Below are positions 14,378 to 22,698 of a DNA stretch of 24,606 bases, piece by piece. Both the position numbers and the translations under genes were made by a program. Numbering within the stretch: position 1 is the first letter of the stretch; each line of letters starts with the position of its first letter. A model generated the notes under the pieces. It did not search any database. It saw nothing but the letters and a program-made list of their open reading frames with translations, and was not told the origin of the DNA. The DNA lies in contig JAIXQV010000218.1 in assembly GCA_027485535.1 (NCBI GenBank), positions 1 through 24,606 of the forward strand, read 5' to 3'. Origin of the DNA: Oxalobacteraceae bacterium. Lineage in GTDB: Bacteria > Pseudomonadota > Gammaproteobacteria > Burkholderiales > Burkholderiaceae_D.

Positions 14378-15985
14378 ATGCCGGTGATTGAATCCAAGCT
14401 GAACGCGCGCTCGCCTGAGTTCGTAGCCAATGCTGACGCAATGCAGGCGCTGGTGGATGATTTGCGCGCGCATTGCGAGCGCATCGCATTGGGCGGTGGT
14501 GAAGAGGCGCGCGCTAAGCATGTGGCGCGTGGCAAGCTGTTGCCGCGCGAGCGGGTGAATCAGTTGCTCGATCCCGGCACGCCCTTTCTCGAATTCTCGC
14601 AACTCGCGGCTTTCGAGATGTATGACAACGCCGCGCCGTCAGCTGGCGTGATCGCCGGCATCGGCCGTATCAAAGGCCAGGAATGCGTGATCGTCTGTAA
14701 TGACGCCACGGTGAAAGGCGGCACGTATTACCCGATGTCGGTCAAGAAGCATTTGCGCGCGCAGGAAATCGCGCAGCAGAATCATTTGCCCTGTGTGTAT
14801 CTGGTGGACTCGGGTGGAGCAAACTTACCGAATCAGGATGATGTATTTGCGGACCGCGATCATTTCGGCCGGATTTTTTTCAATCAGGCCAATATGTCGG
14901 CGCAGGGCATACCGCAAATTGCCGTGGTCATGGGTTCATGTACCGCGGGCGGCGCGTATGTGCCCGCCATGAGCGATGAGTCCATCATCGTCAAGAATCA
15001 GGGCACGATCTTTTTGGGTGGGCCGCCGCTGGTGAAAGCGGCGACTGGCGAAGTGGTGAGTGCTGAAGATCTAGGTGGCGGTGATGTGCACACCCGCTTA
15101 TCGGGCGTTGTGGATCATTTGGCGCAAGACGATACTCATGCATTAGCGCTCGCGCGCAGTATTGTGGGCAATCTGAATCGCACCAAACCGCAACCACTCG
15201 CCTTGCGCGAGCCAGTTGCACCGATATATGACGCCAGCGACATCTATGGTGTGATTCCCACCGATACGCGTAAGCCTTTTGATGTGCGCGAGGTGATCGC
15301 ACGTCTTGTCGATGGCAGCGAGTTCGACGAGTTCAAGGCGCGCTTTGGCAGCACCTTGGTGTGTGGCTTTGCGCATTTGTATGGCATGCCGATCGGCATC
15401 GTCGCCAATAACGGCATCCTGTTCTCAGAGTCGGCACTGAAAGGCGCGCACTTCATCGAGTTGTGCTGTCAGCGCAAAATCCCCCTCGTGTTTTTGCAGA
15501 ACATTACCGGCTTCATGGTCGGCCGCAAATACGAGAACGAAGGCATTGCACGTCATGGCGCAAAGATGGTGACAGCCGTCGCAACCGCACAGGTGCCGAA
15601 GTTCACCGTGATCATTGGCGGCAGCTTCGGTGCCGGTAATTACGGCATGTGTGGCCGTGCGTTTGGTCCGCGCATGCTGTGGATGTGGCCGAATGCGCGC
15701 ATCTCGGTCATGGGCGGTGAGCAGGCGGCATCCGTGCTGGCGACCGTCAAGCGCGACGGCATTGAGGCCAAGGGCGGTAGCTGGAGCGCGCAAGAAGAGG
15801 AGCAATTCAAGCAACCTATTCGTGCCCAGTATGAGCACCAAGGCCACCCCTACTACGCCAGTGCGCGGCTATGGGACGACGGCGTGATTGACCCCGCTGA
15901 TACGCGCACGGTACTCGCGCTGGGTTTATCGGCATCGCTCAATGCGCCGATTCCCGACACTAAGTTTGGCATGTTCCGGATGTAA
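14378..15985 (+). CDS. liuB: 3-Methylcrotonyl-CoA carboxylase, carboxyltransferase (beta) subunit
   Basis: The 535-residue subunit transfers the carboxyl group from carboxybiotin on LiuD to 3-methylcrotonyl-CoA, giving 3-methylglutaconyl-CoA. It has the crotonase-like N-terminal half with RGKLLPRERVNQLLDPGTPF and the GGAYVPAMSDE oxyanion region. The C-terminal half has QNITGFMVGRKYE and the SFGAGNYGMCGRAFGPR loop that are characteristic of acyl-CoA carboxyltransferases of this type. Length is as expected (about 535). GGAGA nine to ten bases upstream serves as ribosome binding site. Its partner liuD is normally nearby; here bioA lies between them. Only 11 bp separate its stop from bioA. Confidence 0.95.
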   Translation: MPVIESKLNARSPEFVANADAMQALVDDLRAHCERIALGGGEEARAKHVARGKLLPRERVNQLLDPGTPFLEFSQLAAFEMYDNAAPSAGVIAGIGRIKGQECVIVCNDATVKGGTYYPMSVKKHLRAQEIAQQNHLPCVYLVDSGGANLPNQDDVFADRDHFGRIFFNQANMSAQGIPQIAVVMGSCTAGGAYVPAMSDESIIVKNQGTIFLGGPPLVKAATGEVVSAEDLGGGDVHTRLSGVVDHLAQDDTHALALARSIVGNLNRTKPQPLALREPVAPIYDASDIYGVIPTDTRKPFDVREVIARLVDGSEFDEFKARFGSTLVCGFAHLYGMPIGIVANNGILFSESALKGAHFIELCCQRKIPLVFLQNITGFMVGRKYENEGIARHGAKMVTAVATAQVPKFTVIIGGSFGAGNYGMCGRAFGPRMLWMWPNARISVMGGEQAASVLATVKRDGIEAKGGSWSAQEEEQFKQPIRAQYEHQGHPYYASARLWDDGVIDPADTRTVLALGLSASLNAPIPDTKFGMFRM

Positions 15986-15996
15986 ATCGCGAAGCA

Positions 15997-17313
15997 ATGA
16001 ATCAGACAGCAAATACCGATTGGGTTGCGCGCAGTCTTGCTAGCGTTTGGCACCCGTGTACGCAGATGCAGCATCACGAGACGCTGCCGCTGATGGCGAT
16101 TAGTCATGGCAAGGGTGCATGGCTATACGACTACGAAGGGCGCCGCTATCTGGATGCGGTGAGCTCATGGTGGGTTAATCTGTTTGGTCATGCGAACCCT
16201 CGCATTAATGCCGCCCTCAACGATCAGCTTGAAAAACTCGAGCATGCGATGCTGGCGGGTTTCACGCATGCGCCGGTGGTGCAGTTGTCAGAGCGACTCG
16301 CCGCAAAAACTAATCATGCGCTCGGGCACTGTTTCTTTGCGTCCGATGGTGCGTCGGCCGTAGAGATTGCGCTGAAGATGAGCTTTCATGCCTGGCGCAA
16401 TGCGGGGCATCCGCAAAAACAGGAATTCGTTTGTCTCACCGGTAGCTACCATGGCGAAACCGTCGGCGCACTCGGCGTGACTGATGTGCCGCTGTTCACG
16501 GAGGCTTACGGCGGTATGTACCGCCGCGCCCACGTGGTGGCGTCACCCGCTGCATTCGGTGAGCTAAACGCGCTGTCACAGATGCGCGCGCTACTGGAGC
16601 GTCGAGCAGGACAGATTGCTGCCGTCATCGTAGAGCCCTTGGTGCAATGTGCTGGTGGCATGGCTATGTACGAGGCCAGCTATCTCAGTCAGTTGCGCGC
16701 TCTGTGCGACCAGTTCTCCGTGCATCTGATCGCTGATGAAATCGCGGTTGGGTGTGGCCGTACCGGAAGTTTCTTCGCCTGCGAGCAGGCGGCGATCTGG
16801 CCTGACTTCATGTGCTTATCGAAGGGCATCAGTGGCGGCTATTTGCCACTGTCATTAGTGATGACGACGGAAGATATCTATCAGGCCTTTTATCACCCAG
16901 ACATTGGCCGCGCTTTCCTGCACTCGCATTCTTACACGGGCAATCCTTTGGCATGTCGCGCTGCGTTGGCGACCCTGGATATTTTCGATGAAGACGATGT
17001 GCTGGTTAAAAACCGCGAGCGCGCAGACAAGTTGGGTGCGGCGCTGCTAAAGGTGGCAGCACATCCTAGCGTTAGCAATGCGCGACAGGCGGGCATGATT
17101 TGCGCGTTCGATGTCAGCCCGACCAAGACAGAGGGTTTCTCGCGACGGTTTTTTGCAGAGGCTTTGCAGCAAGGCTTGTTGCTACGGCCTATCGGTACCA
17201 CCGTGTACTGGATGCCGCCGTATGTGGTCTCGGACGAGGAGATTGCGTTACTGGGTGACGTGACGCTGGCGGTTTTGGACAAAGTTGTTGGATGCCGGTC
17301 TGCGCCGGGATGA
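15997..17313 (+). CDS. bioA: Adenosylmethionine-8-amino-7-oxononanoate aminotransferase (biotin synthesis)
   Basis: The 438-residue class III PLP aminotransferase converts 8-amino-7-oxononanoate (KAPA) to 7,8-diaminononanoate (DAPA) using S-adenosylmethionine as amino donor. BioA hallmarks are the N-terminal VWHPCTQMQ, the VSSWWVNLFGHANP region, ADEIAVGCGRTG, and the PLP lysine K276 in CLSKGISGGYLPLS. It starts 11 bp after liuB and lies before liuD, between the two subunits of a biotin-dependent carboxylase. The last residues (GCRSAPG) and the stop codon are encoded by a dispersed repeat, so the natural C-terminus has been replaced or extended by a few residues. No other bio genes are in the window. 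Confidence 0.95.
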   Translation: MNQTANTDWVARSLASVWHPCTQMQHHETLPLMAISHGKGAWLYDYEGRRYLDAVSSWWVNLFGHANPRINAALNDQLEKLEHAMLAGFTHAPVVQLSERLAAKTNHALGHCFFASDGASAVEIALKMSFHAWRNAGHPQKQEFVCLTGSYHGETVGALGVTDVPLFTEAYGGMYRRAHVVASPAAFGELNALSQMRALLERRAGQIAAVIVEPLVQCAGGMAMYEASYLSQLRALCDQFSVHLIADEIAVGCGRTGSFFACEQAAIWPDFMCLSKGISGGYLPLSLVMTTEDIYQAFYHPDIGRAFLHSHSYTGNPLACRAALATLDIFDEDDVLVKNRERADKLGAALLKVAAHPSVSNARQAGMICAFDVSPTKTEGFSRRFFAEALQQGLLLRPIGTTVYWMPPYVVSDEEIALLGDVTLAVLDKVVGCRSAPG

Positions 17314-17316
17314 CTC
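17288..17316 (-). repeat. Dispersed REP-like repeat, copy 2, overlapping the end of bioA
   Basis: On the minus strand this matches copy 1 (12629-12657) at 26 of 29 positions. On the plus strand it reads GATGCCGGTCTGCGCCGGGATGAC, and its TGA at 17311-17313 is the bioA stop codon. The hairpin is slightly degraded compared with copy 1. Confidence 0.7.
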
Positions 17317-17370
17317 ACCAGTTGACTCGACTTGTCTCTCAATAAGAAAGAAATAACCGGGGCAGTAAGT

Positions 17371-19353
17371 ATGTTTAATAAAGTTCTGATTGCTAACCGC
17401 GGTGAGATCGCCTGCCGTGTCGCTGCCACCGCGCGGCGCCTCGGCATTCGCACCGTTGCGGTGTACTCGCAGGCAGATGCGCAGTCTCAGCATGTAGCGA
17501 TGTGCGACGAAAGTGTCCTAATTGGCCCCGCATCTGCGAAAGAGAGTTATCTGCAGATTGAGCGCATCATCGCGGCTGCGCGAGAGACGGGTGCTGAAGC
17601 AATCCATCCGGGCTACGGGTTTTTGTCGGAGAACGAAGAGTTCGCGGCGGCTTGTGAGGCGAATGGTATGGTCTTCATCGGCCCGCCAGCGTCTGCCATT
17701 CGTGCCATGGGCTCAAAGTCAGCGGCCAAGGCGCTGATGGAAAAAGCGCATGTGCCCTTGGTGCCGGGTTATCACGGTGAGCGCCAAGAATCCGATTTCC
17801 TGCGTGAGCAAGCCGATGCGATTGGCTACCCGGTGTTGCTGAAAGCGAGCGCGGGCGGTGGAGGCAAGGGCATGCGCATTGTCGAGCGCGGCGAAGACTT
17901 TGAAGCCGCACTAGCCTCTTGCAAGCGCGAGGCAATCAATAGTTTTGGCGACGACCGGGTCTTGGTCGAAAAATATCTGCAGCAGCCACGCCATATCGAG
18001 ATTCAGGTTTTCGCAGATAACCAAGGCGATTGCGTTTACCTGTTCGAGCGTGATTGTTCCGTACAACGTCGGCATCAGAAAGTGCTGGAGGAAGCCCCTG
18101 CGCCGGGAATGACGCCAGAGCGACGGCAAGCGATGGGTGAGGCGGCGGTGAACGCCGCGCGCGCGGTTGGTTATGTCGGCGCTGGTACGGTCGAGTTCAT
18201 CGCAAATCAGGACGGCAGTTTCTATTTCATGGAGATGAACACTCGGCTGCAGGTCGAGCATCCAGTAACCGAGCTGATCACCGGTACGGATCTGGTGGAA
18301 TGGCAGTTGCGCGTTGCGGCAGGCGAGCCACTGCCCCTGCAGCAACAGGATTTACGTATTGATGGACACGCTATCGAGGCGCGTATCTATGCCGAGAACC
18401 CCGAGAAAGGTTTTTTGCCCTCGACCGGTTCTTTGCTTCATCTTCGGTTGCCCGAAGCGGTAGCGTTCGCGCACGGGGAGGTGCGGATTGACGCGGGCGT
18501 TCGACAAGGCGATGCAATCACGCCGCATTATGATCCGATGATCGCGAAGCTGATTGTCCATGGTGATGATCGCTCGCAGGCACTGGCGCGCATGCAGCAG
18601 GCGCTGCAAGCCATTGAGATTGTCGGGCCGGCGACGAATGTCGCCTTCTTGGCGCGACTGATTGCAACGCCGGCCTTCACCAATGCCGAGCTTGATACCG
18701 GTCTGATCGACCGGCACCATGCGCTGCTGTTTCCGCCTGCCGAGTCCGTGCCCATCGAGATGGTCGCGCTGTGGTTGGCCAAGTTGACGACGCCGGAAAC
18801 CACAAGCTATGACCCTTGGGGTTCTGTGCAGGGTTGGCGTTTGAATGGCAGATACCGCCGTCAGCTTCGCTTCAATTGCGATGACCAGGAATTTGCACTG
18901 GAACTCGATTACCGCCGCGATAGCCGGTACATCGCCTACCAGTCACAAGAAACAATGCTGAGCCAAGTGAACGTTGATCAGACCGAAGTATCGTTGCTGA
19001 TAGCGGGTCGGCATATTTCAGGTCGGGTGATATGGGTTGACGATCGATTCCACGTGTTGTGGCAAGGTTCGCATCGTGTCATTTCATGGAGTGATCCCAT
19101 TGCGCATGCAGGCGAAAGTGAATCAGACGACGGCCGCCTGACGGCACCGATGCCCGGCAAGATCGTTCAACTGATGGTCGCCGAAGGCGCGAGCGTGGAA
19201 AAAGGTGCGCCCCTATTGATCATGGAGGCGATGAAAATGGAACACACGATTAGTGCGCCCGCTAAAGGCAAGGTAGAAGCCTTGAACTACGCTGTTGGCG
19301 ACCAAGTGGCAGAAGGCGCACAGCTTTTGTCATTTGCACCGGAGGCGAGCTGA
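17371..19353 (+). CDS. liuD: 3-Methylcrotonyl-CoA carboxylase, biotin-carrying (alpha) subunit
   Basis: The 660-residue subunit carboxylates its own biotin with ATP and bicarbonate. The biotin carboxylase domain (about 1-450) starts FNKVLIANRGEIACR. It contains the glycine-rich ATP loop KASAGGGGKGMRI, the HRRHQKVLEEAPAPG-like segment and EMNTRLQVEHPVTE. After a middle domain of about 150 residues, the C-terminal biotinyl domain carries EAMKMEH with the biotinylated lysine K622. I chose the ATG at 17371 because the protein starts there in its family; an upstream TTG at 17332 lies beside the repeat. It follows bioA by 57 bp and liuE starts one base after its stop. Confidence 0.95.
   Translation: MFNKVLIANRGEIACRVAATARRLGIRTVAVYSQADAQSQHVAMCDESVLIGPASAKESYLQIERIIAAARETGAEAIHPGYGFLSENEEFAAACEANGMVFIGPPASAIRAMGSKSAAKALMEKAHVPLVPGYHGERQESDFLREQADAIGYPVLLKASAGGGGKGMRIVERGEDFEAALASCKREAINSFGDDRVLVEKYLQQPRHIEIQVFADNQGDCVYLFERDCSVQRRHQKVLEEAPAPGMTPERRQAMGEAAVNAARAVGYVGAGTVEFIANQDGSFYFMEMNTRLQVEHPVTELITGTDLVEWQLRVAAGEPLPLQQQDLRIDGHAIEARIYAENPEKGFLPSTGSLLHLRLPEAVAFAHGEVRIDAGVRQGDAITPHYDPMIAKLIVHGDDRSQALARMQQALQAIEIVGPATNVAFLARLIATPAFTNAELDTGLIDRHHALLFPPAESVPIEMVALWLAKLTTPETTSYDPWGSVQGWRLNGRYRRQLRFNCDDQEFALELDYRRDSRYIAYQSQETMLSQVNVDQTEVSLLIAGRHISGRVIWVDDRFHVLWQGSHRVISWSDPIAHAGESESDDGRLTAPMPGKIVQLMVAEGASVEKGAPLLIMEAMKMEHTISAPAKGKVEALNYAVGDQVAEGAQLLSFAPEAS
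19341..19345 (+). promoter_or_regulatory. Ribosome binding site for liuE inside the liuD end
   Basis: GGAGG lies nine bases before the ATG at 19355. The open frame extends upstream to 19295, but that part is a shadow of liuD, so this site fixes the start. Confidence 0.75.
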
Positions 19354-19354
19354 G

Positions 19355-20275
19355 ATGCGCTTTCCCGAGAAGGTCAAGCTGGTTGAGGTCGGCCCGCGCG
19401 ATGGGCTGCAAAACGAAAAACAAACCATACCGGTTGAGGTCAAGCTGGCACTGGTGAATCGTTTGTCCGACGCAGGTTTTCCGAATATCGAAGCGGCGTC
19501 ATTTGTTTCGCCCAAGTGGGTACCGCAGATGGCGACATCTACCGATTTGATGGCGAGCATCCACCGTCGTCCAGGCACACTTTACTCGGCCTTGGTGCCG
19601 AACATGAAAGGTTTTGAGGCGGCACTCGCGGCGTGTGCGGATGAGGTCGTGATTTTCGGCGCAGCTTCCGAAGCGTTCTCGCAAAAGAACATCAACTGCT
19701 CGATTGCTGAGTCGATCGAACGCTTTCGCGAGGTTGCCGCTGCTGCGAAAACAAACGGCTTAAGGCTGCGCGGCAGTATCAGCTGCGCACTTGGTTGTCC
19801 GTATCAGGGAGAAGTCAGCCCGGAAGCGGTGGCTGATGTCGTACGTCGCATGCGCGATCTTGGGTGCGACGAGATTGATATCGCCGATACCATCGGTGTT
19901 GGTACAGCAGTCAAGGTGCAGCGCGTATTCGAACATGTGGCATCCGAATTCCCGCTGGCGCAGCTGGCGGGTCATTTTCATGACACCTACGGACAAGCTT
20001 TGGCAAATATCTATGCGGCATTGAGCATGGGCGTTTCAATTTTTCATGCCTCGGTTGCTGGCTTGGGCGGATGTCCCTATGCAAAAGGCGCAACAGGCAA
20101 CGTGGCAACAGAGGACGTGTTGTATCTTCTCGATGGTTTAGGCATTACTACAGGAGTCGATATCAATGCGGTCGTCGATGCAGGGCAATTTATTTCAAAT
20201 CATCTTGGGCGGCCATCGGCCAGTCGTGCAGGTAATGCTATCGCTGCGCGTCGTTCACCGGAGCGGAATGAATGA
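19355..20275 (+). CDS. liuE: Hydroxymethylglutaryl-CoA lyase
   Basis: This 306-residue TIM-barrel lyase cleaves 3-hydroxy-3-methylglutaryl-CoA to acetyl-CoA and acetoacetate, the last step of the leucine branch. The N-terminal EVGPRDGLQNE carries the catalytic Arg/Asp pair. HFHDTYGQALAN supplies metal-binding histidines. The signature SVAGLGGCPYAKGATGN contains the active-site cysteine near residue 240. Length is normal for the bacterial enzyme. It starts one base after the liuD stop, and its own stop overlaps the following thioesterase start (ATGA), so translation of all three is probably coupled. Confidence 0.95.
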   Translation: MRFPEKVKLVEVGPRDGLQNEKQTIPVEVKLALVNRLSDAGFPNIEAASFVSPKWVPQMATSTDLMASIHRRPGTLYSALVPNMKGFEAALAACADEVVIFGAASEAFSQKNINCSIAESIERFREVAAAAKTNGLRLRGSISCALGCPYQGEVSPEAVADVVRRMRDLGCDEIDIADTIGVGTAVKVQRVFEHVASEFPLAQLAGHFHDTYGQALANIYAALSMGVSIFHASVAGLGGCPYAKGATGNVATEDVLYLLDGLGITTGVDINAVVDAGQFISNHLGRPSASRAGNAIAARRSPERNE

Positions 20276-20703
20276 AAGAGACGCTCAAGCCCGGTATTCG
20301 ATTCGAATGGCAGACAACCGTACCGCCTCGCTCGGCCGTGCCTGCGTTGTATGGCGAACATATCGCGTTCGCACGCGACATGCCGGAGGTACTGGCCACC
20401 GGTTATATGGTGGGCTTGATGGAGCTTGCTTGCACACGCGCCATTATTCCCCACCTCGACTGGCCCGCAGAGCAGACTCTCGGTACGCATGTCAGCTTTT
20501 CGCATCTTGCGGCGACGCCTCCCGGCATGACGCTCACGATACGTGGCGAGCTGATCGCTGTGGAAGGGCGGCGGGTACGCTTTCAGGTCGAAGCTTGGGA
20601 TGGTCACGACAAGATCAGCGAGGGCGAGCATGAGCGCGCGATCGTCATCGCAGAAAAATTCAACGCCAAGCTCGAAGAAAAGAAGCGGCGGGCGAAGAAC
20701 TAA
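20272..20703 (+). CDS. Hot-dog-fold thioesterase, fluoroacetyl-CoA thioesterase (FlK)-like
   Basis: The 143-residue product has the hot-dog thioesterase pattern of the FlK-like family. A candidate catalytic triad is T43 (ATGYMVGLME), E51 in the same helix, and H78 in GTHVSFSHLAATPPG. It is followed by the strand TLTIRGELIAVEGRRVRFQVEAWDG. Such enzymes hydrolyse small acyl-CoAs. Its start overlaps the liuE stop by four bases. A housekeeping role clearing a stalled or toxic short acyl-CoA of the leucine pathway is possible, which is inference from position. The C-terminus is a basic helical tail (KLEEKKRRAKN). Confidence 0.8.
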   Translation: MKETLKPGIRFEWQTTVPPRSAVPALYGEHIAFARDMPEVLATGYMVGLMELACTRAIIPHLDWPAEQTLGTHVSFSHLAATPPGMTLTIRGELIAVEGRRVRFQVEAWDGHDKISEGEHERAIVIAEKFNAKLEEKKRRAKN

Positions 20704-20707
20704 ACCC

Positions 20708-20917
20708 GTGGTCGAGATTCGTCCACCGTTTGATCCACGGACCCACAGCGGCCCATTACCAACGCCGTGTATCGGTGTTTGCGTGATGCATGCGCAAACC
20801 GGATTGTGTACCGGTTGCTTGCGTACGATTGATGAAATCATCGACTGGGGCCTTGCCCCTGAAGAGCGCAAACGACAAATCTGGATCGCGCTCGAAGCGC
20901 GGCGGGCGCAGGGCTAG
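20708..20917 (+). CDS. DUF1289 family small cysteine-rich protein
   Basis: The 69-residue product has the compact pattern PCIGVCVMHAQTGLCTGCLRT, that is four cysteines (CxxxC and CxxC), followed by IDEIIDWGLAPEERKRQIW. This is the DUF1289 signature; function is unknown, and metal binding is likely from the cysteines. I start it at the GTG at 20708, four bases after the thioesterase stop. The frame is open further upstream, but only as a shadow of the thioesterase gene. It is short and easily missed. In many proteobacteria such proteins lie beside unrelated enzymes, so the neighbour gives no strong hint. Confidence 0.8.
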   Translation: MVEIRPPFDPRTHSGPLPTPCIGVCVMHAQTGLCTGCLRTIDEIIDWGLAPEERKRQIWIALEARRAQG

Positions 20918-20923
20918 CTTGTC

Positions 20924-21370
20924 ATGCAAGCGCAAGCAGTCTACCAGCCACAGAGCGACATCACTGGCCCCGCGTTTAGCGCGTGGTTCAAGATGTTGGC
21001 GACCTTATTCAGTTTGGCTTTGATCGGCTACATACTCAGTTTTATACTGCGCTACCCAAGCTTGCCTGATGGCGCCCAACTCTTTTTGTTGGCGGCGATT
21101 GCAGTCGTGTTGCTCTACTGGCGCGATTTTTTGCGCGCAACGCTTACCATTAACGCATTCGGCATTCGACAGACTGGCTGGCTGGTGCAGCAAGTCAGTT
21201 GGGATGATGTGCGTGGTGCAAAGTTGATCGGCCTTTCGCGTCTAGGCTGGTTGATGCCGCCCCGACTGGCGGTGCGGACGGGCACCGGTTTTCATACATT
21301 TAACTGTGGCTCGCCGGAGTTGTTTAGCGAGTTGCAGCGTATTTCACTCGCTTACCAATTAAAGACATGA
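20924..21370 (+). CDS. Small inner-membrane protein of unknown function
   Basis: The 148-residue product has two predicted transmembrane helices. One lies at about residues 26-45 (MLATLFSLALIGYILSFIL) and one at about 53-66 (LFLLAAIAVVLLYW). A soluble C-terminal part follows (about 68-148) with alternating strands such as ATLTINAFGIRQTGW and QQVSWDDVRGAKL, reminiscent of the PH-like domain seen in small bacterial membrane proteins. I do not recognise a named family. It begins six bases after the DUF1289 stop and its stop overlaps the next start (ATGA), so it is coupled to the MBL hydrolase. Confidence 0.75.
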   Translation: MQAQAVYQPQSDITGPAFSAWFKMLATLFSLALIGYILSFILRYPSLPDGAQLFLLAAIAVVLLYWRDFLRATLTINAFGIRQTGWLVQQVSWDDVRGAKLIGLSRLGWLMPPRLAVRTGTGFHTFNCGSPELFSELQRISLAYQLKT

Positions 21371-22287
21371 AACTGCCACCATCAATGGTTATCCTGGAGC
21401 GTGGCTGGTTGTCGTCGAATAATGTGCTATTCGCAGGCAAGCAGCGCACTGTCATCGTCGACACGGGATACTGCGCTCATGAGCAGCAAACCTTGGCACT
21501 GGTGCAGCATGTGCTGAAAGATCGGCCTTTAGATGCGATCTACAACACCCATTTGCACTCTGATCACTGCGGCGGTAACCATATCTTGCAGCAGCACTAC
21601 CCGGCGCTGCGTACCTATGTGCCAGAGGCGGAGTTTGCCCGGGTTAACAATTGGTCACGCATGACACCGACATTCAGCGCAACGGGTCAGCGCTGTGAGG
21701 AATTTCGTGCGCATGCGGCTGTTCATCCTGACGATCTGATTGATTTGGGAGATATGGAATGGAAGGCGCTCTATGCGCCCGGCCATCATCCTCACTCTTA
21801 CATTCTGTTTAATCAGCAGCACGGTATCTTGATTTCAGCCGATGCCTTGTGGGAGAAAGGTTTTGGTGTGGTGTTTCCGGCGCTTGACGGTTACGGTGGG
21901 TTTAAGGAAGTACGCGCAACGCTGGATATGATTGATGATCTGGCGCCAGCCATCGTGATTCCCGGCCATGGTCGACCATTTACCGATGTGAAGGCCGCAC
22001 TGCGTGAGGCGTACTCGCGTATCGCTTATCTGGAGGAAGATCCTAAGCGCAACGCACAACACGGTATCAAAGTGCTGCTGAAGTTTTTACTGATGGAGCG
22101 CCAGCGTATCAAACTGGTCGAGGTCCCGGAGTTGCTCTCCAAGGTGCCACTCGTCACTGCAGCCAACCGCAACTATATGAACTACGGCACCATTCATCTC
22201 GCGCATTGGGTTGTCACCCAGTTGCGCCGAGCCGGCGCTGCCGTTGTCGATAATGAGTTTTTGGTGGATAGCGAACCCAATCGGTGA
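21367..22287 (+). CDS. MBL-fold metallo-hydrolase
   Basis: The 306-residue protein has the metallo-beta-lactamase motif YNTHLHSDHCGGNH, with H62, H64, D66 and H67 as ligands. Further ligands lie in APGHHPHSY, ISADALWEKG and IPGHGRPF. The full di-metal site therefore looks intact. The fold hydrolyses thioesters, lactones or similar bonds; the substrate is not evident. It overlaps the membrane protein by four bases and is the last gene of the long plus-strand run. The convergent gene begins its stop 11 bp beyond. It is unlike the first MBL hydrolase (6088-7131) in length and motif spacing, so the two are not recent duplicates. Confidence 0.87.
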   Translation: MKLPPSMVILERGWLSSNNVLFAGKQRTVIVDTGYCAHEQQTLALVQHVLKDRPLDAIYNTHLHSDHCGGNHILQQHYPALRTYVPEAEFARVNNWSRMTPTFSATGQRCEEFRAHAAVHPDDLIDLGDMEWKALYAPGHHPHSYILFNQQHGILISADALWEKGFGVVFPALDGYGGFKEVRATLDMIDDLAPAIVIPGHGRPFTDVKAALREAYSRIAYLEEDPKRNAQHGIKVLLKFLLMERQRIKLVEVPELLSKVPLVTAANRNYMNYGTIHLAHWVVTQLRRAGAAVVDNEFLVDSEPNR

Positions 22288-22298
22288 GCGAATCAGTC

Positions 22299-22664
22299 CT
22301 ATTCTGCAAACACCGACACGCGATTCACAAAATACTCTGTATCGCCAAAGCAACTGCTGGGTAAACCTTTGTGTTGATCGTAGCCCAGCACCACCTTGCG
22401 GCCGGCGTTGCGTTGCAGCTCATCGACGATGCTTTCGTCGCGCACAGAGAACTCGAATTTTTCGGGAATTGCCCCCGGCATGCTGGTCAGTAGAAGCTCG
22501 CCCTCCCAGGTTTTGCAAAACCAACCTTTGCGGGAGAATTTTTGCAGTAGCCCTGCGCGCTCACCCGATGAGTATGACCAGTTGAGCGCTAGCCATACAT
22601 AGCCGGTAAAGCCAAGCAAGGCGACTAGGATCAGGGTCAGCAAAATAGTGAGTGGTTTTTTCAT
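22299..22664 (-). CDS. Small membrane-anchored conserved protein
   Basis: The 121-residue product begins with a single hydrophobic helix (residues 4-27, PLTILLTLILVALLGFTGYVW), probably an uncleaved anchor. A soluble part follows with SYSSGERAGLLQKFSRKGW, the CKTWEGEL segment and a C-terminal CFGDTEYFVNRV. Two cysteines (C50 and C105) could form a disulfide if the soluble part is periplasmic. I recall similar small proteins in proteobacteria, sometimes mislabelled as 6-phosphogluconate dehydrogenase; no enzymatic motif supports that name. It lies 34 bp downstream of the nitronate-monooxygenase-like gene on the same strand. Confidence 0.75.
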   Translation of the reverse strand: MKKPLTILLTLILVALLGFTGYVWLALNWSYSSGERAGLLQKFSRKGWFCKTWEGELLLTSMPGAIPEKFEFSVRDESIVDELQRNAGRKVVLGYDQHKGLPSSCFGDTEYFVNRVSVFAE

Positions 22665-22698
22665 AGGCCAATCAGGTGATGAGATGGTCGAGTTTCGT

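Noticed and set aside
18091..18113. A stretch CCCCTGCGCCGGGAATGAC resembling the REP-like repeat
   Set aside because: It encodes the conserved EEAPAPGM segment of the biotin carboxylase domain in liuD, so the likeness is explained by coding constraint.
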